DNA from: Polaribacter tangerinus
GTDB taxonomy: Bacteria; Bacteroidota; Bacteroidia; Flavobacteriales; Flavobacteriaceae
Direction: 5' to 3'
Length of the DNA stretch: 64,000 nt
NCBI RefSeq assembly: GCF_038024095.1
Contig: NZ_CP150668.1
Location: 186,001-250,000, forward strand
Shown here: positions 43,067 to 52,595 of the stretch, one piece after another
Numbering within the stretch: position 1 is the stretch's first letter
Layout: the number at the start of each line of letters is the position of its first letter
Notes under the pieces: generated by a model
The model's input: the letters and a program-made list of their open reading frames with translations, nothing else
Told to the model about the DNA's origin: nothing
Databases searched by the model: none
Made by a program: the position numbers and the translations under genes

Positions 43067-43303
43067 TTATTCATTATTATTTTTGGGCACAGGATCGAAA
43101 CCACTACCTCCCCATGGATTGCAGCTTATTATTCTTTTCAAAGCTAACCAGCCACCGAAAACCAAACCATGCTTTTGTAATGCTTCTATAGTATAATTAG
43201 AACATGTGGGACTATATCTGCAACTAGCTGGTGTAAATGGCGATATAGCTACTTGGTAAAAGCGAACTAAAAGAATAAACGGATATGAAACTATTTTTTT
43301 CAA
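43067..43303 (-). CDS. yidD: Membrane protein insertion efficiency factor YidD
   Basis: YidD assists YidC and Sec in placing inner-membrane proteins. The 78-residue protein starts at TTG (TTGAAAAAA) and has the compact family pattern [33 protein letters not shown] and [18 protein letters not shown], here read in parts. The three cysteines of the family are present. It lies 48 bases upstream of lgt on the same strand. Confidence 0.93.
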   Translation of the reverse strand: MKKIVSYPFILLVRFYQVAISPFTPASCRYSPTCSNYTIEALQKHGLVFGGWLALKRIISCNPWGGSGFDPVPKNNNE

Positions 43304-43386
43304 AAAAACTATACTCTAAGGGTTATCTAAAAACATTATTAAAATAAAAGATTGTAAAAACTAGCATTTTAAATTTTAAAAGAAAT

Positions 43387-44865
43387 CTAATTTAAGGTAA
43401 AGGTAGTTCCTTCTTTTCCGTCTTTTAATTGTATACCAAGGGCAACTAATTCGTCTCTAATTTGGTCAGATAGCGCCCAATCTTTATTCTCTCTTGCCTC
43501 TTTTCTTAACTTTATCAACAACTCTACAACTCCGTTTATTTTTTCTGAGCTGTCTTCTGATTTTTCGCTCATCAACCCTAACACATCGAAAACAAATGCA
43601 CGAATTGCTTCTTTTAAGGTTGCCAAATCTAAAGCTGTTAAACTTGCTTTACCTTCTCTAATTTGATTAATTAATTTAACAGCATCAAATAAATGAGAAA
43701 TTAAAATCGGGGTATTAAAATCGTCATTTAACGCATCGTAACAAGCCTTTTTCCAAACATTTACATCAAAAGTTGATACTTTATCAGCTTCTATACTGTC
43801 TAAAAATGCAATTGCTTCCATTAATTTAGCATGGCCTTTTTCTGATGCTTCTAATGCTTCTCCAGAAAAATCTAAAATACTTCTGTAATTTGCTTGCATG
43901 TTAAAAAAACGAACAACAGATGCCGAAAATGCTTTTGGAAGAATCGTGTTTTTTCCTGTTAATATTTCGTTTGGCAAAATAAAATTTCCTGTCGACTTTG
44001 CCATTTTTTGACTATTTAAGAGCAACATATTTGTGTGCATCCAATAGTTTACCGGAGTTACCCCTGAACAAGTTTGAGATTGTGCAATTTCACACTCATG
44101 ATGTGGAAATTTTAAATCCATACCACCACCATGAATATCAAACTGTTCTCCTAAATATTTGGTGCTCATTACAGAACACTCTAAGTGCCAACCCGGAAAA
44201 CCATCACTCCAAGGAGATGGCCAGCGCATAATGTGTTTTTCATCTGCTTTTTTCCAAAGCGCAAAATCTTGTGGATTTTTTTTATCCGACTGACCGTCTA
44301 GAGTTCTTGTATTGTGTATTAAATCTTCAATTTTTCTGCCAGAAAGAATACCATAATTTCCTTTTTCATTATAAGCCAACACATCAAAATAAACCGAACC
44401 ATTAACCTCATATGCAAAACCTTTAGAAATAATTTCTTTAATCATTTCTATTTGTTCAACAATATGGCCAGTGGCTGTTGGTTCTATACTAGGTGGTAAA
44501 AAATTGTAATTTTTAAGAACATTATGAAAATCTACGGTATACTTTTGCACTACTTCCATAGGTTCAATTTTTTCTAAACGGGCTTTTTTAGAAATTCTAT
44601 CCTCGCCTTCATCCGCATCGTTTTCTAAATGACCTGCATCAGTAATATTTCTAACATAACGAACTTTGTAACCTAAATGTAATAAATATCTGTAAACAAC
44701 ATCAAAAAACATAAAAGTTCGAACATTTCCTAAATGCGCATTACTGTAAACAGTAGGTCCACAAACATACATTCCTACATATCCTTCTGTTATGGGTTTA
44801 AAAACCTCCTTTTTCTTAGAGAGCGAATTGTATATTTTTAACTGATTATCTTTGTATTTTTCCAT
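43387..44865 (-). CDS. cysS: Cysteine--tRNA ligase
   Basis: CysS charges tRNA-Cys. The 492-residue class I synthetase has zinc ligand C35 in MYVCGPTVY, the HIGH variant HLGN at 44-47, the zinc motif [10 protein letters not shown] and the KMSKS variant KMAKSTGN. The C-terminal tRNA-binding part ends KEGTTFTL. The start at 44865 ([10 protein letters not shown]) is preferred over 44886. It stands alone, with yidD downstream. Confidence 0.97.
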   Translation of the reverse strand: MEKYKDNQLKIYNSLSKKKEVFKPITEGYVGMYVCGPTVYSNAHLGNVRTFMFFDVVYRYLLHLGYKVRYVRNITDAGHLENDADEGEDRISKKARLEKIEPMEVVQKYTVDFHNVLKNYNFLPPSIEPTATGHIVEQIEMIKEIISKGFAYEVNGSVYFDVLAYNEKGNYGILSGRKIEDLIHNTRTLDGQSDKKNPQDFALWKKADEKHIMRWPSPWSDGFPGWHLECSVMSTKYLGEQFDIHGGGMDLKFPHHECEIAQSQTCSGVTPVNYWMHTNMLLLNSQKMAKSTGNFILPNEILTGKNTILPKAFSASVVRFFNMQANYRSILDFSGEALEASEKGHAKLMEAIAFLDSIEADKVSTFDVNVWKKACYDALNDDFNTPILISHLFDAVKLINQIREGKASLTALDLATLKEAIRAFVFDVLGLMSEKSEDSSEKINGVVELLIKLRKEARENKDWALSDQIRDELVALGIQLKDGKEGTTFTLN

Positions 44866-45090
44866 TAAAAAAGTAACATTTAACAAACCATAAAGATAGG
44901 TACTTTATTAAGAATAGAGAAATGGAAAATTAGAGAAATTTCTAATTTTGAAAAACTAAAAATTCAGCTTCAAGATAGTTGTTTTTCTAAAAAAAAGGAT
45001 AGTTAATAAATAAAAAATTGTGCTTATATATTGTTATAAAGTCTAATTTTTACAAATTTTTATTCATAAATTTACATATTATTTACTTCT

Positions 45091-46158
45091 ATGAAAGCAA
45101 AAGAATCTGCATTACAAGAAAAAAAGGGAGTTTCACAACCTAAAGCTACAAACAAAACAAGTGCAGAAAGAATAAAGTTAAATAGAGCAAAAAACTACTC
45201 TGTAGAGGAGTATGTATCTAAAATTTTAAAAGGCAATGTTACTTTTTTAAGCAAAGCAATTACTTTAGTAGAAAGCACCAATAATAAGCACCAACAAAAG
45301 GCAAATGAAATTTTAGAACAATGTTTGCCTTACGCAAATAAGTCTGTTAGAATTGGAATTACAGGGGTTCCTGGAGTTGGAAAAAGCACTTTTATCGAAG
45401 CTTTCGGAACCTACTTAACTGCACAAAAAAATAAAGTGGCGGTTCTAGCTGTAGATCCAAGTAGCACTATTTATAAAGGAAGTATTTTAGGTGATAAAAC
45501 CCGAATGGAGGCACTTGTAAATGACAAAAATGCGTTTATTAGACCATCTCCTTCTGGTAGTTCTTTGGGAGGTGTCGCCAAAAAAACAAGGGAAACCATT
45601 ATTCTTTGTGAAGCTGCTGGTTTTGACACTATAATTATTGAAACCGTTGGAGTTGGACAATCTGAAACAGTCGTTAACTCTATGGTAGATTTTTTCTTAC
45701 TTTTAAAAATTGCTGGTGCTGGTGATGAGCTACAAGGCATAAAACGCGGAATTATAGAAATGGCTGATGCAATAGTAATTCATAAGGCAGACGGTGAAAA
45801 CATAGAAAATGCAAAAATTGCAAAAAATGCTTTTCAAAAAGCATTGCAACTATACCCTACTAAAAAAAGTAATTGGAAGCCAAAAGTTACTGTAGCAAGT
45901 GCTTTGTACAATAGTGGTATTCTAGAAATCCATCATATGATTAACGAATATTTAAAAATTACTAAAGAAAATAATTATTTTAACGAAAAAAGAAATGAGC
46001 AAAATAAATATTGGTTACTAGCAACTATTGAGCAAGCATTAAAAGATAATTTTTATAACCGAGCGAACATAAAAAAAGCGCTATCTGAAGAAATAATTCG
46101 ACTAGAGAAAGGAAAAACAACTCCATTTAATGCTGCAAAAAGAATTCTCGAGAGCTAA
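45091..46158 (+). CDS. meaB: Methylmalonyl-CoA mutase-associated GTPase MeaB
   Basis: MeaB is a G3E-type GTPase that protects and reloads adenosylcobalamin on methylmalonyl-CoA mutase. The 355-residue protein has the G1 loop GITGVPGVGKST at 89-100, the family AVDPSSTIYKGSILGDKTRM motif, ETVGVGQSE and HKADGEN as the base-specificity motif. The first 35 residues form a basic extension. The mutase genes are not in this window. Tail-to-tail with holA. Confidence 0.93.
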   Translation: MKAKESALQEKKGVSQPKATNKTSAERIKLNRAKNYSVEEYVSKILKGNVTFLSKAITLVESTNNKHQQKANEILEQCLPYANKSVRIGITGVPGVGKSTFIEAFGTYLTAQKNKVAVLAVDPSSTIYKGSILGDKTRMEALVNDKNAFIRPSPSGSSLGGVAKKTRETIILCEAAGFDTIIIETVGVGQSETVVNSMVDFFLLLKIAGAGDELQGIKRGIIEMADAIVIHKADGENIENAKIAKNAFQKALQLYPTKKSNWKPKVTVASALYNSGILEIHHMINEYLKITKENNYFNEKRNEQNKYWLLATIEQALKDNFYNRANIKKALSEEIIRLEKGKTTPFNAAKRILES

Positions 46159-46176
46159 GAATAAACATTCGTAATT

Positions 46177-47178
46177 TTAATGTAGAATTCTAAATAATAG
46201 TTCTTTTAAAATATCTCTATTTGTTTGGTTTGCACCTACTCCTTTACTTTTAACATCTGCTTCTCTTAACAAAGCAATTACTTGTGCAACTTTTCTCATA
46301 GGGTAGTTTCTTGCTGCTAAAAAATATTCATCCACAAAATAAGGACTTACTCCGAGTGATCTTGCAACAGAGTTTTTAGATTTATCTTTTAGCCCGTGAA
46401 ACAATAACAATTGTGTAAAAAAACCATTTAATAGCGAAATAGTCATAACCAACGGGTTATTTTTTGGATTTTCTGCAAAGTAATTGATTATTCTGTTAGC
46501 CTTTACTATATTTTTTTCGCCAATTGCTTTCTTTAACTCGAAATTATTAAAATCTTTAGAAATACCTATGTTTTCCTCAATATCTTTATCGGTAATTATC
46601 GTTTCTAAAGGAAGAATAGTTATCAATTTCTCTATCTCATTAGAAATTTTACTTAAATCGGTACCCAAAAACTCTACTAACATTTGTGCAGCTTTAGGCT
46701 CTATTTTATATTTTTTTCCTGCTAAAATTTTTCGAATCCAATCTGCTACTTGATTTTCATACAATTTTTTACTTTCAAAAATATACCCCGTTTTTGCAAT
46801 TGCTTTGTGTAGCTTTTTCCTTTTGTCTAGCTTCTTATATTTATAATTAAAAACAAGAACTGTAGTAGGCTGTGGTTGCTCTGCGTAGGTAACTAATTTT
46901 TCTATATTTCTGCTTAAATCTTGTGCTTCTTTTACAATAATAACCTGTTTGTCTGCCATCATTGGGTATCTTTTTGCAGCACTAACGATATCATCAATAC
47001 TTACATCTCTCCCATACATAACCTGCTGATTAAAACCTTTTTCTGCTTCATCTAAAACTGTTTGTTCAATAAAATCAGAAATTTTATCAATATAATAAGG
47101 CTCATCTCCCATTAAAAAATAAATTGGCTTTACTTCTCCTTTTTTTATTGCTAAAACAATGTCTCTAATCTCGTCCAT
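46177..47178 (-). CDS. holA: DNA polymerase III subunit delta
   Basis: HolA is the clamp-loader subunit that opens the beta clamp. The 333-residue protein has the N-terminal PIYFLMGDEPYYIDKI, QVIIVKEAQDL and TVLVFNYKYKKLDKRKKL segments, plus the C-terminal helical collar with FTQLLLFHGLKD. Length is typical. It lacks a P-loop, as expected for delta. It is divergent from the small HSDR_N-type gene at 47260, with which it shares a short intergenic region. Confidence 0.92.
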   Translation of the reverse strand: MDEIRDIVLAIKKGEVKPIYFLMGDEPYYIDKISDFIEQTVLDEAEKGFNQQVMYGRDVSIDDIVSAAKRYPMMADKQVIIVKEAQDLSRNIEKLVTYAEQPQPTTVLVFNYKYKKLDKRKKLHKAIAKTGYIFESKKLYENQVADWIRKILAGKKYKIEPKAAQMLVEFLGTDLSKISNEIEKLITILPLETIITDKDIEENIGISKDFNNFELKKAIGEKNIVKANRIINYFAENPKNNPLVMTISLLNGFFTQLLLFHGLKDKSKNSVARSLGVSPYFVDEYFLAARNYPMRKVAQVIALLREADVKSKGVGANQTNRDILKELLFRILH

Positions 47179-47259
47179 TTATTCTATTAAAAATTATAAC
47201 CTAGCATTTAAATTATTGAAATAGTATGAGTATGCTAGAATTTTATTTATTTTTGATTG

Positions 47260-47709
47260 ATGATAAAACTCAACCTACCCAACTACAAATTCAACATCAA
47301 AAGTAACGAAAATAAGACGCTTATTTTTGATAAACTCAGAAAAAAATTTTTGGTTATAACACCAGAAGAATGGGTAAGGCAACATTTTGTATCCTTTTTA
47401 ATTGAAGAAAAAAAGTACCCAATAAGTTTAATAGCACTAGAAAAACAACTTGTAATTAATAATCGTACCAAAAGAACAGATATTCTTATTTTTAACTCTT
47501 TGGGCAATCCATATATTATTGTTGAGTGCAAAGCACCTTCTGTAAAAATTACTCAAGATGCTTTTGATCAAATAGCTCGATATAACTTAAAGTTAAAAGC
47601 AGACTTTTTGGTTGTTACTAATGGATTAACTCATTTTTTCTGCAAAATGGATTTTGAAAATGAAACCTACATTTTTCTTAAAGATATTCCTATTTACAAA
47701 AAAGGGTAA
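47260..47709 (+). CDS. Stand-alone HSDR_N-type (restriction enzyme R N-terminal) protein
   Basis: The 149-residue protein consists only of a domain like the N-terminus of type I restriction R subunits. It has the PD-(D/E)XK nuclease core in TDILIFNSLGNPYIIVECKAP (Asp, Glu and Lys of the active site), and QIARYNLKLKADFLVVTNGLTHFFC as the C-terminal part. No helicase, methylase or specificity gene is near, so this is not a restriction system. It sits next to holA, which suggests a role in DNA maintenance, but no function is shown. ATG at 47260 follows an in-frame TTG at 47257. Confidence 0.82.
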   Translation: MIKLNLPNYKFNIKSNENKTLIFDKLRKKFLVITPEEWVRQHFVSFLIEEKKYPISLIALEKQLVINNRTKRTDILIFNSLGNPYIIVECKAPSVKITQDAFDQIARYNLKLKADFLVVTNGLTHFFCKMDFENETYIFLKDIPIYKKG

Positions 47710-47768
47710 ACTCGCTATTTTAACTTTTTTTTCTTCTTAATAATTTTTAATAATGTAATTTTGCCAAC

Positions 47769-48767
47769 TTGAAAATAGCTGTCGTCATATTAAACTGGAA
47801 TGGGCAAAAATTATTAAAACAATTTTTACCTTCAATTGTAGATTTTAGCTCTAAAGAAGCAACTGTTTATGTTGCAGATAACGCTTCTACAGATGATTCA
47901 ATAGCTTTTGTTACTAAAAACTTCCCATCAGTAAAAATTGTTAAAAATGAACAAAATGGAGGTTATGCAAAAGGGTATAATGATGCTCTTTCTAAAATTA
48001 ATGCAGATATATATTGTCTTTTAAACTCAGATATTGAGGTTTCTAAAAATTGGCTTACTCCAATTATTGATGTTTTTAAAAAGGAAGCACAAACTGCTAT
48101 AATTCAACCAAAAATATTAGATTATAAAAATAAATCTAAATTTGAATATGCAGGAGCTGGCGGTGGATTTATAGATTTTTATGGTTATCCTTACTGCAGA
48201 GGGCGAGTTTTTAATACCATTGAAACAGATAAAGGTCAATATAACGATACTACAAAGATATTTTGGGCCTCTGGCGCTTGTTTATTTATTAGAGCAAGTG
48301 TTTACAAGGAAATAAACGGGTTAGATGAAGATTATTTTGCCCATCAAGAGGAAATTGATTTGTGTTGGCGTGTTCAAAATATTGGTTATGACATAAAATA
48401 TGTAGGAACCTCTAACGTATATCATATAGGTGGCGCAACATTACAGGAAACAAATCCAGAGAAAACATATTTAAACTTTAGAAACAGTTTACTAAATATT
48501 GTAAAAAATGTACCGAAAAAATGGTTTTTGTTTGTGGTTTTTATGAGACTATTATTTGATGGAATTGCAGGTATCAAATTTTTATTAGAGTTAAGACCAG
48601 TTCATACATTAGCTATTATTAAAGCACATATTAGCTTCTACAAAAACTTTAATAAATTCTTAAACAAAAGAAAAAAACTTCAAAAAAAGCAAACTTATTA
48701 CATACATACCAGTATTGTTTGGCAGTATTTTATTCTTCTTAGAAAAAGATTCGAAACTTTAAAATAG
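47769..48767 (+). CDS. Glycosyltransferase family 2 protein
   Basis: The 332-residue protein starts at TTG (TTGAAAATA). It has a GT-A domain with VVILNWNGQKLLKQFLP, YVADNASTDDSI, EQNGGYAKGYNDAL, LLNSDIEV (DXD-type variant) and WASGACLFIRAS with a HQEEIDLCWRVQ acidic motif. These fit rhamnosyl- or galactosyl-type family 2 enzymes. A C-terminal hydrophobic piece (WFLFVVFMRLLFDGIAGIKFLLEL) may attach it to the membrane. It has no glycan genes next to it. A TAATTTTG box ends five bases before the start. Confidence 0.9.
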   Translation: MKIAVVILNWNGQKLLKQFLPSIVDFSSKEATVYVADNASTDDSIAFVTKNFPSVKIVKNEQNGGYAKGYNDALSKINADIYCLLNSDIEVSKNWLTPIIDVFKKEAQTAIIQPKILDYKNKSKFEYAGAGGGFIDFYGYPYCRGRVFNTIETDKGQYNDTTKIFWASGACLFIRASVYKEINGLDEDYFAHQEEIDLCWRVQNIGYDIKYVGTSNVYHIGGATLQETNPEKTYLNFRNSLLNIVKNVPKKWFLFVVFMRLLFDGIAGIKFLLELRPVHTLAIIKAHISFYKNFNKFLNKRKKLQKKQTYYIHTSIVWQYFILLRKRFETLK

Positions 48768-48771
48768 TCCT

Positions 48772-49476
48772 TTATTCTGCTTCATATAAAGACAAACAAT
48801 CTTTTAAAGGTTTTCCTTCTTGATGCACACACTTACAAAAATCAACTCCTTTATAATTATTTTCCTTCCCTTTAAATTGTGATTCGCAATCGGAAAAGGA
48901 ATTTCTAGGCACTATAGAAAAACCGTTTATAAAGAACACAATAACCAATGCAATAGATAATAAAACAACACTAAAAAAACCAGCAGGAAACTTATTACTA
49001 CTTATTTTGAGAGTGTTTATTGGTACTAAATTTTTAGCGCTTTTAAAAGGTAAAATATATTGTAACCGATCGTAATGCCAAACTAGAAGAAATAAATTAG
49101 CTAATACCATTAAAGGAGCAGATATAAGTGACCCTTCAAATCTAACAGCATAAGAAAGTATACAAATATTAATAATGATTGGAAAATAGAGCAATGCACC
49201 TAAAACTACAGTTCTGGGAATAAGTAAAAGTAATGCTGCTACAATTTGAGCAATACCTATAAAAGTGTAATAATAGCCTGTTTCGTGTAGCGCTGTTAGG
49301 TAAGCACCCATTGGATGAATTTCAGATAAACCGCTAGCAAAACGTTCTCCTAAAACCTTCGTAATACCCGCTAAAATAAAGCCTAAAGCTAAGGTAAATC
49401 TACAAAAAAAAGAAAAATACCAATACCATCTATTCTGTTTAATAGTTAAATAAAATATGTGAAAGCTATTCAACAT
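48772..49476 (-). CDS. DoxX/MauE-like membrane protein with a cysteine-containing tail
   Basis: The 234-residue protein has four DoxX-like hydrophobic segments (about 20-140), with FTLALGFILAGITKVLG and ETGYYYTFIGIAQIVAALLLLIP. A fifth helix (FPAGFFSVVLLSIALVIVFFING) is followed by a C-terminal tail of about 45 residues. The tail has four Cys in a C-x(n)-CxC-x(n)-C layout (DCESQ, FCKCVH, DCLSLY) and is probably on the periplasmic side. DoxX relatives are tied to thiol redox and quinone chemistry. The tail is not part of the core family. Confidence 0.75.
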   Translation of the reverse strand: MLNSFHIFYLTIKQNRWYWYFSFFCRFTLALGFILAGITKVLGERFASGLSEIHPMGAYLTALHETGYYYTFIGIAQIVAALLLLIPRTVVLGALLYFPIIINICILSYAVRFEGSLISAPLMVLANLFLLVWHYDRLQYILPFKSAKNLVPINTLKISSNKFPAGFFSVVLLSIALVIVFFINGFSIVPRNSFSDCESQFKGKENNYKGVDFCKCVHQEGKPLKDCLSLYEAE

Positions 49477-49512
49477 AAAAAGTAATCTTTAGTGGTGGTG
49501 TTATTAGAATGA

Positions 49513-50130
49513 TTATAATATTTCTATACTCCCTTTCCCTTCTCTAATAACAGTTGGCTCATCTGTTAAATCTATTATTGTAGAAGCTTCATTATCTCCG
49601 AAACCACCATCTATTACAACATCTACTTTATGTTGCCATTTTTCGAATATTAACTCCGGGTCTGTTGTATACTCTAACACATCATCATCGTCTCTGATAG
49701 AAGTAGAAATAATGGGATTCCCTAAAGCAGCAACTAAAGATCTAATAATAGTATTATCTGGAATTCTAATTCCGACTGTTTTTTTCTTTTTAAAGGCTTT
49801 TGGCAAGTTTTTACTTCCTGGTAATATAAAAGTATAAGGACCTGGTAAAGAGTTTTTTAAGATTCTAAAAGTAGCTGAATCTATCTGTTTCACATATTCC
49901 GAAAGATGACTTAAATCATTACAAATAAAAGAAAAATTAGCTTTTTCTAGCTTAACTCCTTTTAATTTGGCAATTTTTTCAAGGGCTTTTGTATTGGTAA
50001 TATCACACCCTAAACCATAAACGGTATCTGTTGGGTAAATGACCAAACCTCCTTTTTTTAAAACATCTACCACTTTTGCAATTTCTCTTGCATTAGGGTT
50101 ATTTTCATAAATTTTTACAAACTCTGCCAT
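49513..50130 (-). CDS. YciO-like Sua5/YrdC family protein
   Basis: The 205-residue protein has the YrdC fold: GLVIYPTDTVYGLGCDI, KLEKANFSFICNDLSHL, SLPGPYTFILPGSKNLPK and TVGIRIPDN. The order and end (STIIDLTDEPTVIREGKGSIE) match YciO more than TsaC/Sua5. In TsaC the protein makes threonylcarbamoyl-AMP for tRNA t6A. YciO homologues have weaker or uncertain activity. It is preceded by a terminator of the downstream two-component pair, so it has its own promoter. Start at 50130 is preferred over 50145. Confidence 0.85.
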   Translation of the reverse strand: MAEFVKIYENNPNAREIAKVVDVLKKGGLVIYPTDTVYGLGCDITNTKALEKIAKLKGVKLEKANFSFICNDLSHLSEYVKQIDSATFRILKNSLPGPYTFILPGSKNLPKAFKKKKTVGIRIPDNTIIRSLVAALGNPIISTSIRDDDDVLEYTTDPELIFEKWQHKVDVVIDGGFGDNEASTIIDLTDEPTVIREGKGSIEIL

Positions 50131-50143
50131 TATATAAAAATAC

Positions 50144-50176
50144 AAAAACTCAGCTTGATGAACAAACTGAGTTTTT
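50144..50176 (-). terminator. Terminator after the response regulator
   Basis: A 10-bp stem AAAAACTCAG / CTGAGTTTTT with a 13-base loop ends the minus-strand two-component transcript. It lies between the response regulator stop and the YciO-like start. Confidence 0.82.
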
Positions 50177-50200
50177 ATTTATTAGGGAAGTTGTGTAAAA

Positions 50201-50902
50201 TTAAGATTTATCTACCAATCTAAAACCTTCGCCATGAATATTTAAAATTTCTACATTCTCGTCTTGTTTTAAATATTTTCTAAGTTTCGCAATGTAAACA
50301 TCCATACTTCTAGAAGTAAAATAATTATCGTCTCTCCATATTTTTGTTAATGCCAATTCTCTGGGCATTAAATCATTTTTATGAATTGCAAGCATTCTTA
50401 ATAGCTTGCTTTCTTTTGGAGACAACTTTGTAGGTTCGCCTTCTTCTCCAATAGATAGGTGGCGTAATTTAGAATTGAAAAATAATTTACCAATAGTAAA
50501 CTCAAACTGCTCTGTCTCTGCAGTTGTATCAATTTCTTTACGCTGTAAAATTGCTTTTATTTTGTGTAATAAAACCTCAGAGTCGAATGGTTTGTTTAAA
50601 TAATCATCGGCACCAACCGAATATCCTTTAAGAACATCTTCTTTTAATGTTTTGGCTGTTAAGAAAATAATTGGCACTTCTTTATTGGTAGATCGTATAT
50701 CTTGAGCTAATGAAAAACCATCTTTTCTGGGCATCATTACATCTAAAATACACAAATCATAATCGCTATTTTTAAACATAATTAAGCCTTCAATACCATC
50801 ATTTGCATGAGTTACGTTGTAATCGTTTAATGCCAAATAATCTTTAAGAACCGTTCCGAAGTTTGGATCATCTTCTACTAATAAAATTTTTTTACTTCCC
50901 AT
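50201..50902 (-). CDS. OmpR-type response regulator
   Basis: The 233-residue protein has a receiver domain with acidic DD at 11-12, phospho-acceptor D54 in CILDVMMPRKDG, the switch Thr in FLTAK and K104 in NKPFD. An OmpR/PhoB winged helix follows (about 130-230), with KLSPKESKLLRMLAIH and SMDVYIAKLRKYL. It lies 24 bases after the histidine kinase gene. The pair resembles RprXY of the Bacteroidota, but the assignment is from similarity by eye. Target genes are unknown. Confidence 0.93.
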   Translation of the reverse strand: MGSKKILLVEDDPNFGTVLKDYLALNDYNVTHANDGIEGLIMFKNSDYDLCILDVMMPRKDGFSLAQDIRSTNKEVPIIFLTAKTLKEDVLKGYSVGADDYLNKPFDSEVLLHKIKAILQRKEIDTTAETEQFEFTIGKLFFNSKLRHLSIGEEGEPTKLSPKESKLLRMLAIHKNDLMPRELALTKIWRDDNYFTSRSMDVYIAKLRKYLKQDENVEILNIHGEGFRLVDKS

Positions 50903-50926
50903 TTTTTCTTGTATTTGAATTGTTGT

Positions 50927-52495
50927 TTAAATTAAAGGTAGTTTTACCGTAAAAATACTTCCTTCTCCTTTTTCACTTTCTACAAAAACAGTTCCATGAT
51001 GCTTTTCTACAATTTCTTTTACATACGCTAAGCCTAGCCCATGCCCTTTAACATCGTGAATGTTTCCTTTTTGTTCTCTATAAAATTTATTAAAAACTTG
51101 TTTTTGAACCGCTTTACTCATACCAATGCCCGAATCTTTTATTTTTAAAATAAAAAATTTGTTTGTGCTTTCTGTATACACATCAATTACAGGAGGGTTT
51201 ACAGAGTATTTTATTGCGTTTTCTAGCATATTAACTATTACGTTTGTAAGATGAAATTGATTACCTGGCAACTCAGAAACCACCGCTTTAAAGTGCAAGT
51301 GAATTTTACCTTTTCTATCATCTAAGAGTAAGCTAATATGTGATATTGCGTCTTCTATTATGTCGTGTAAGTCTATGGTTTCCTTACTAAGATCTATTTG
51401 ATTTTTCTCTAATCTAGAAATTCTAAGAACATTTTCTACTTGAGAGTGCATTCTTTTATTTTCATCTCGTATCATTTGTATGTAACGCAAAACTTTTTCG
51501 TCATCTCCCAAAATTTTTGGGTTTATTATAGAATCTAAAGCTAAATTTATGGTGGCAATGGGTGTTTTAAACTCATGCGTCATATTATTGATAAAATCTG
51601 TTTTTATTTCTGATATTTTTTTCTGACGAATTAATTGATAAAGTGAACTTGAAAATGCTATTACTATAATTAATATAAAGAAAATAGATAATAATAAAAT
51701 AGTAGATATTCCCGAAAGTATCAACTCACTTTTATTAGGAAAGGTTACAAATAGATTGTAATTTGCATTTCCTTCATCATCATAAAACAAGGGATATTTA
51801 TATGCCTCTGTTGTGTTTATGGTGTAATAACCCGATTTTAATTTTGTAGCCAAACCATCTTCTCCGTATACACCATATTTAAAATCTAGATGAATATTGT
51901 TCTTTGCAAGTTCTTCTTTAATAGTTTTTTTTAGTTCAGAATTACTAACTCTATTATGAATAGGTGTTTTTCTACTTAAATCATTTAAAAGCTCTGTAAT
52001 TTGAATTTTACTAAAAAGATTGTATTCTTTGGTAAAGGAAAATCGTTGTTCATCTAATTTCGGAAACAAATTATCTGGTCCTTTTAATAAGGTAGATTTA
52101 AAATAATCTTTTTTACCAACAACTTTTTTAAAAATGATAGAATCATTGTCTAAAAAATCTGAAGGTAATTTAAAGTTTTTCTCTAAAAAAGTACCTGAAA
52201 TAATAATTTTTTCGTTCGTTACCGTATCTATTTGCTGAATTAGATAACGGTTTAAATCTGCTTTATCTGCAATGCCTTTTTCTGCAATTAAAGCATCAAT
52301 CTTTTTTTGAAAAGATGCTTGTTCCCTTTCATTAATTCTCTCGGATGCACGACCAAGAGACTTTTGAACATCATTTTTAAATTGTGCAGTCTTACTTTCT
52401 AATGCATTGTTTATCCAATATAGCTGTACAGTGATAATTCCTATTAAAGAAATACTCATGAGTACAACAATTAAAATAAACATTTTTTTACGCAT
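50927..52495 (-). CDS. Sensor histidine kinase
   Basis: The 522-residue protein has a first membrane helix (about 5-28), an extracytoplasmic region of about 230 residues with coiled-coil sequence and a second helix (about 262-286). The HisKA domain has phosphorylated H308 in NNMTHEFKTPIATI. The ATPase domain has the N box NVIVNMLENAIKYS, the G1 box IKDSGIGMS and the G2 box GHGLGLAYVKEIVEKHHG. It phosphorylates the OmpR-type regulator encoded just downstream. The sensed signal is not known. Confidence 0.93.
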   Translation of the reverse strand: MRKKMFILIVVLMSISLIGIITVQLYWINNALESKTAQFKNDVQKSLGRASERINEREQASFQKKIDALIAEKGIADKADLNRYLIQQIDTVTNEKIIISGTFLEKNFKLPSDFLDNDSIIFKKVVGKKDYFKSTLLKGPDNLFPKLDEQRFSFTKEYNLFSKIQITELLNDLSRKTPIHNRVSNSELKKTIKEELAKNNIHLDFKYGVYGEDGLATKLKSGYYTINTTEAYKYPLFYDDEGNANYNLFVTFPNKSELILSGISTILLLSIFFILIIVIAFSSSLYQLIRQKKISEIKTDFINNMTHEFKTPIATINLALDSIINPKILGDDEKVLRYIQMIRDENKRMHSQVENVLRISRLEKNQIDLSKETIDLHDIIEDAISHISLLLDDRKGKIHLHFKAVVSELPGNQFHLTNVIVNMLENAIKYSVNPPVIDVYTESTNKFFILKIKDSGIGMSKAVQKQVFNKFYREQKGNIHDVKGHGLGLAYVKEIVEKHHGTVFVESEKGEGSIFTVKLPLI

Positions 52496-52595
52496 AAATC
52501 AAATTTAATACTTTATAAAATTGAAATTATGGTTTTTAACTTAAATTAACTGATTTAATAAAATTTTAAGTGAAATTTAACATAAACACTACTAT

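Noticed and set aside
47260..47709. Part of a type I restriction-modification system
   Set aside because: No methylase, specificity or helicase genes lie nearby, and the protein ends after the N-terminal domain.
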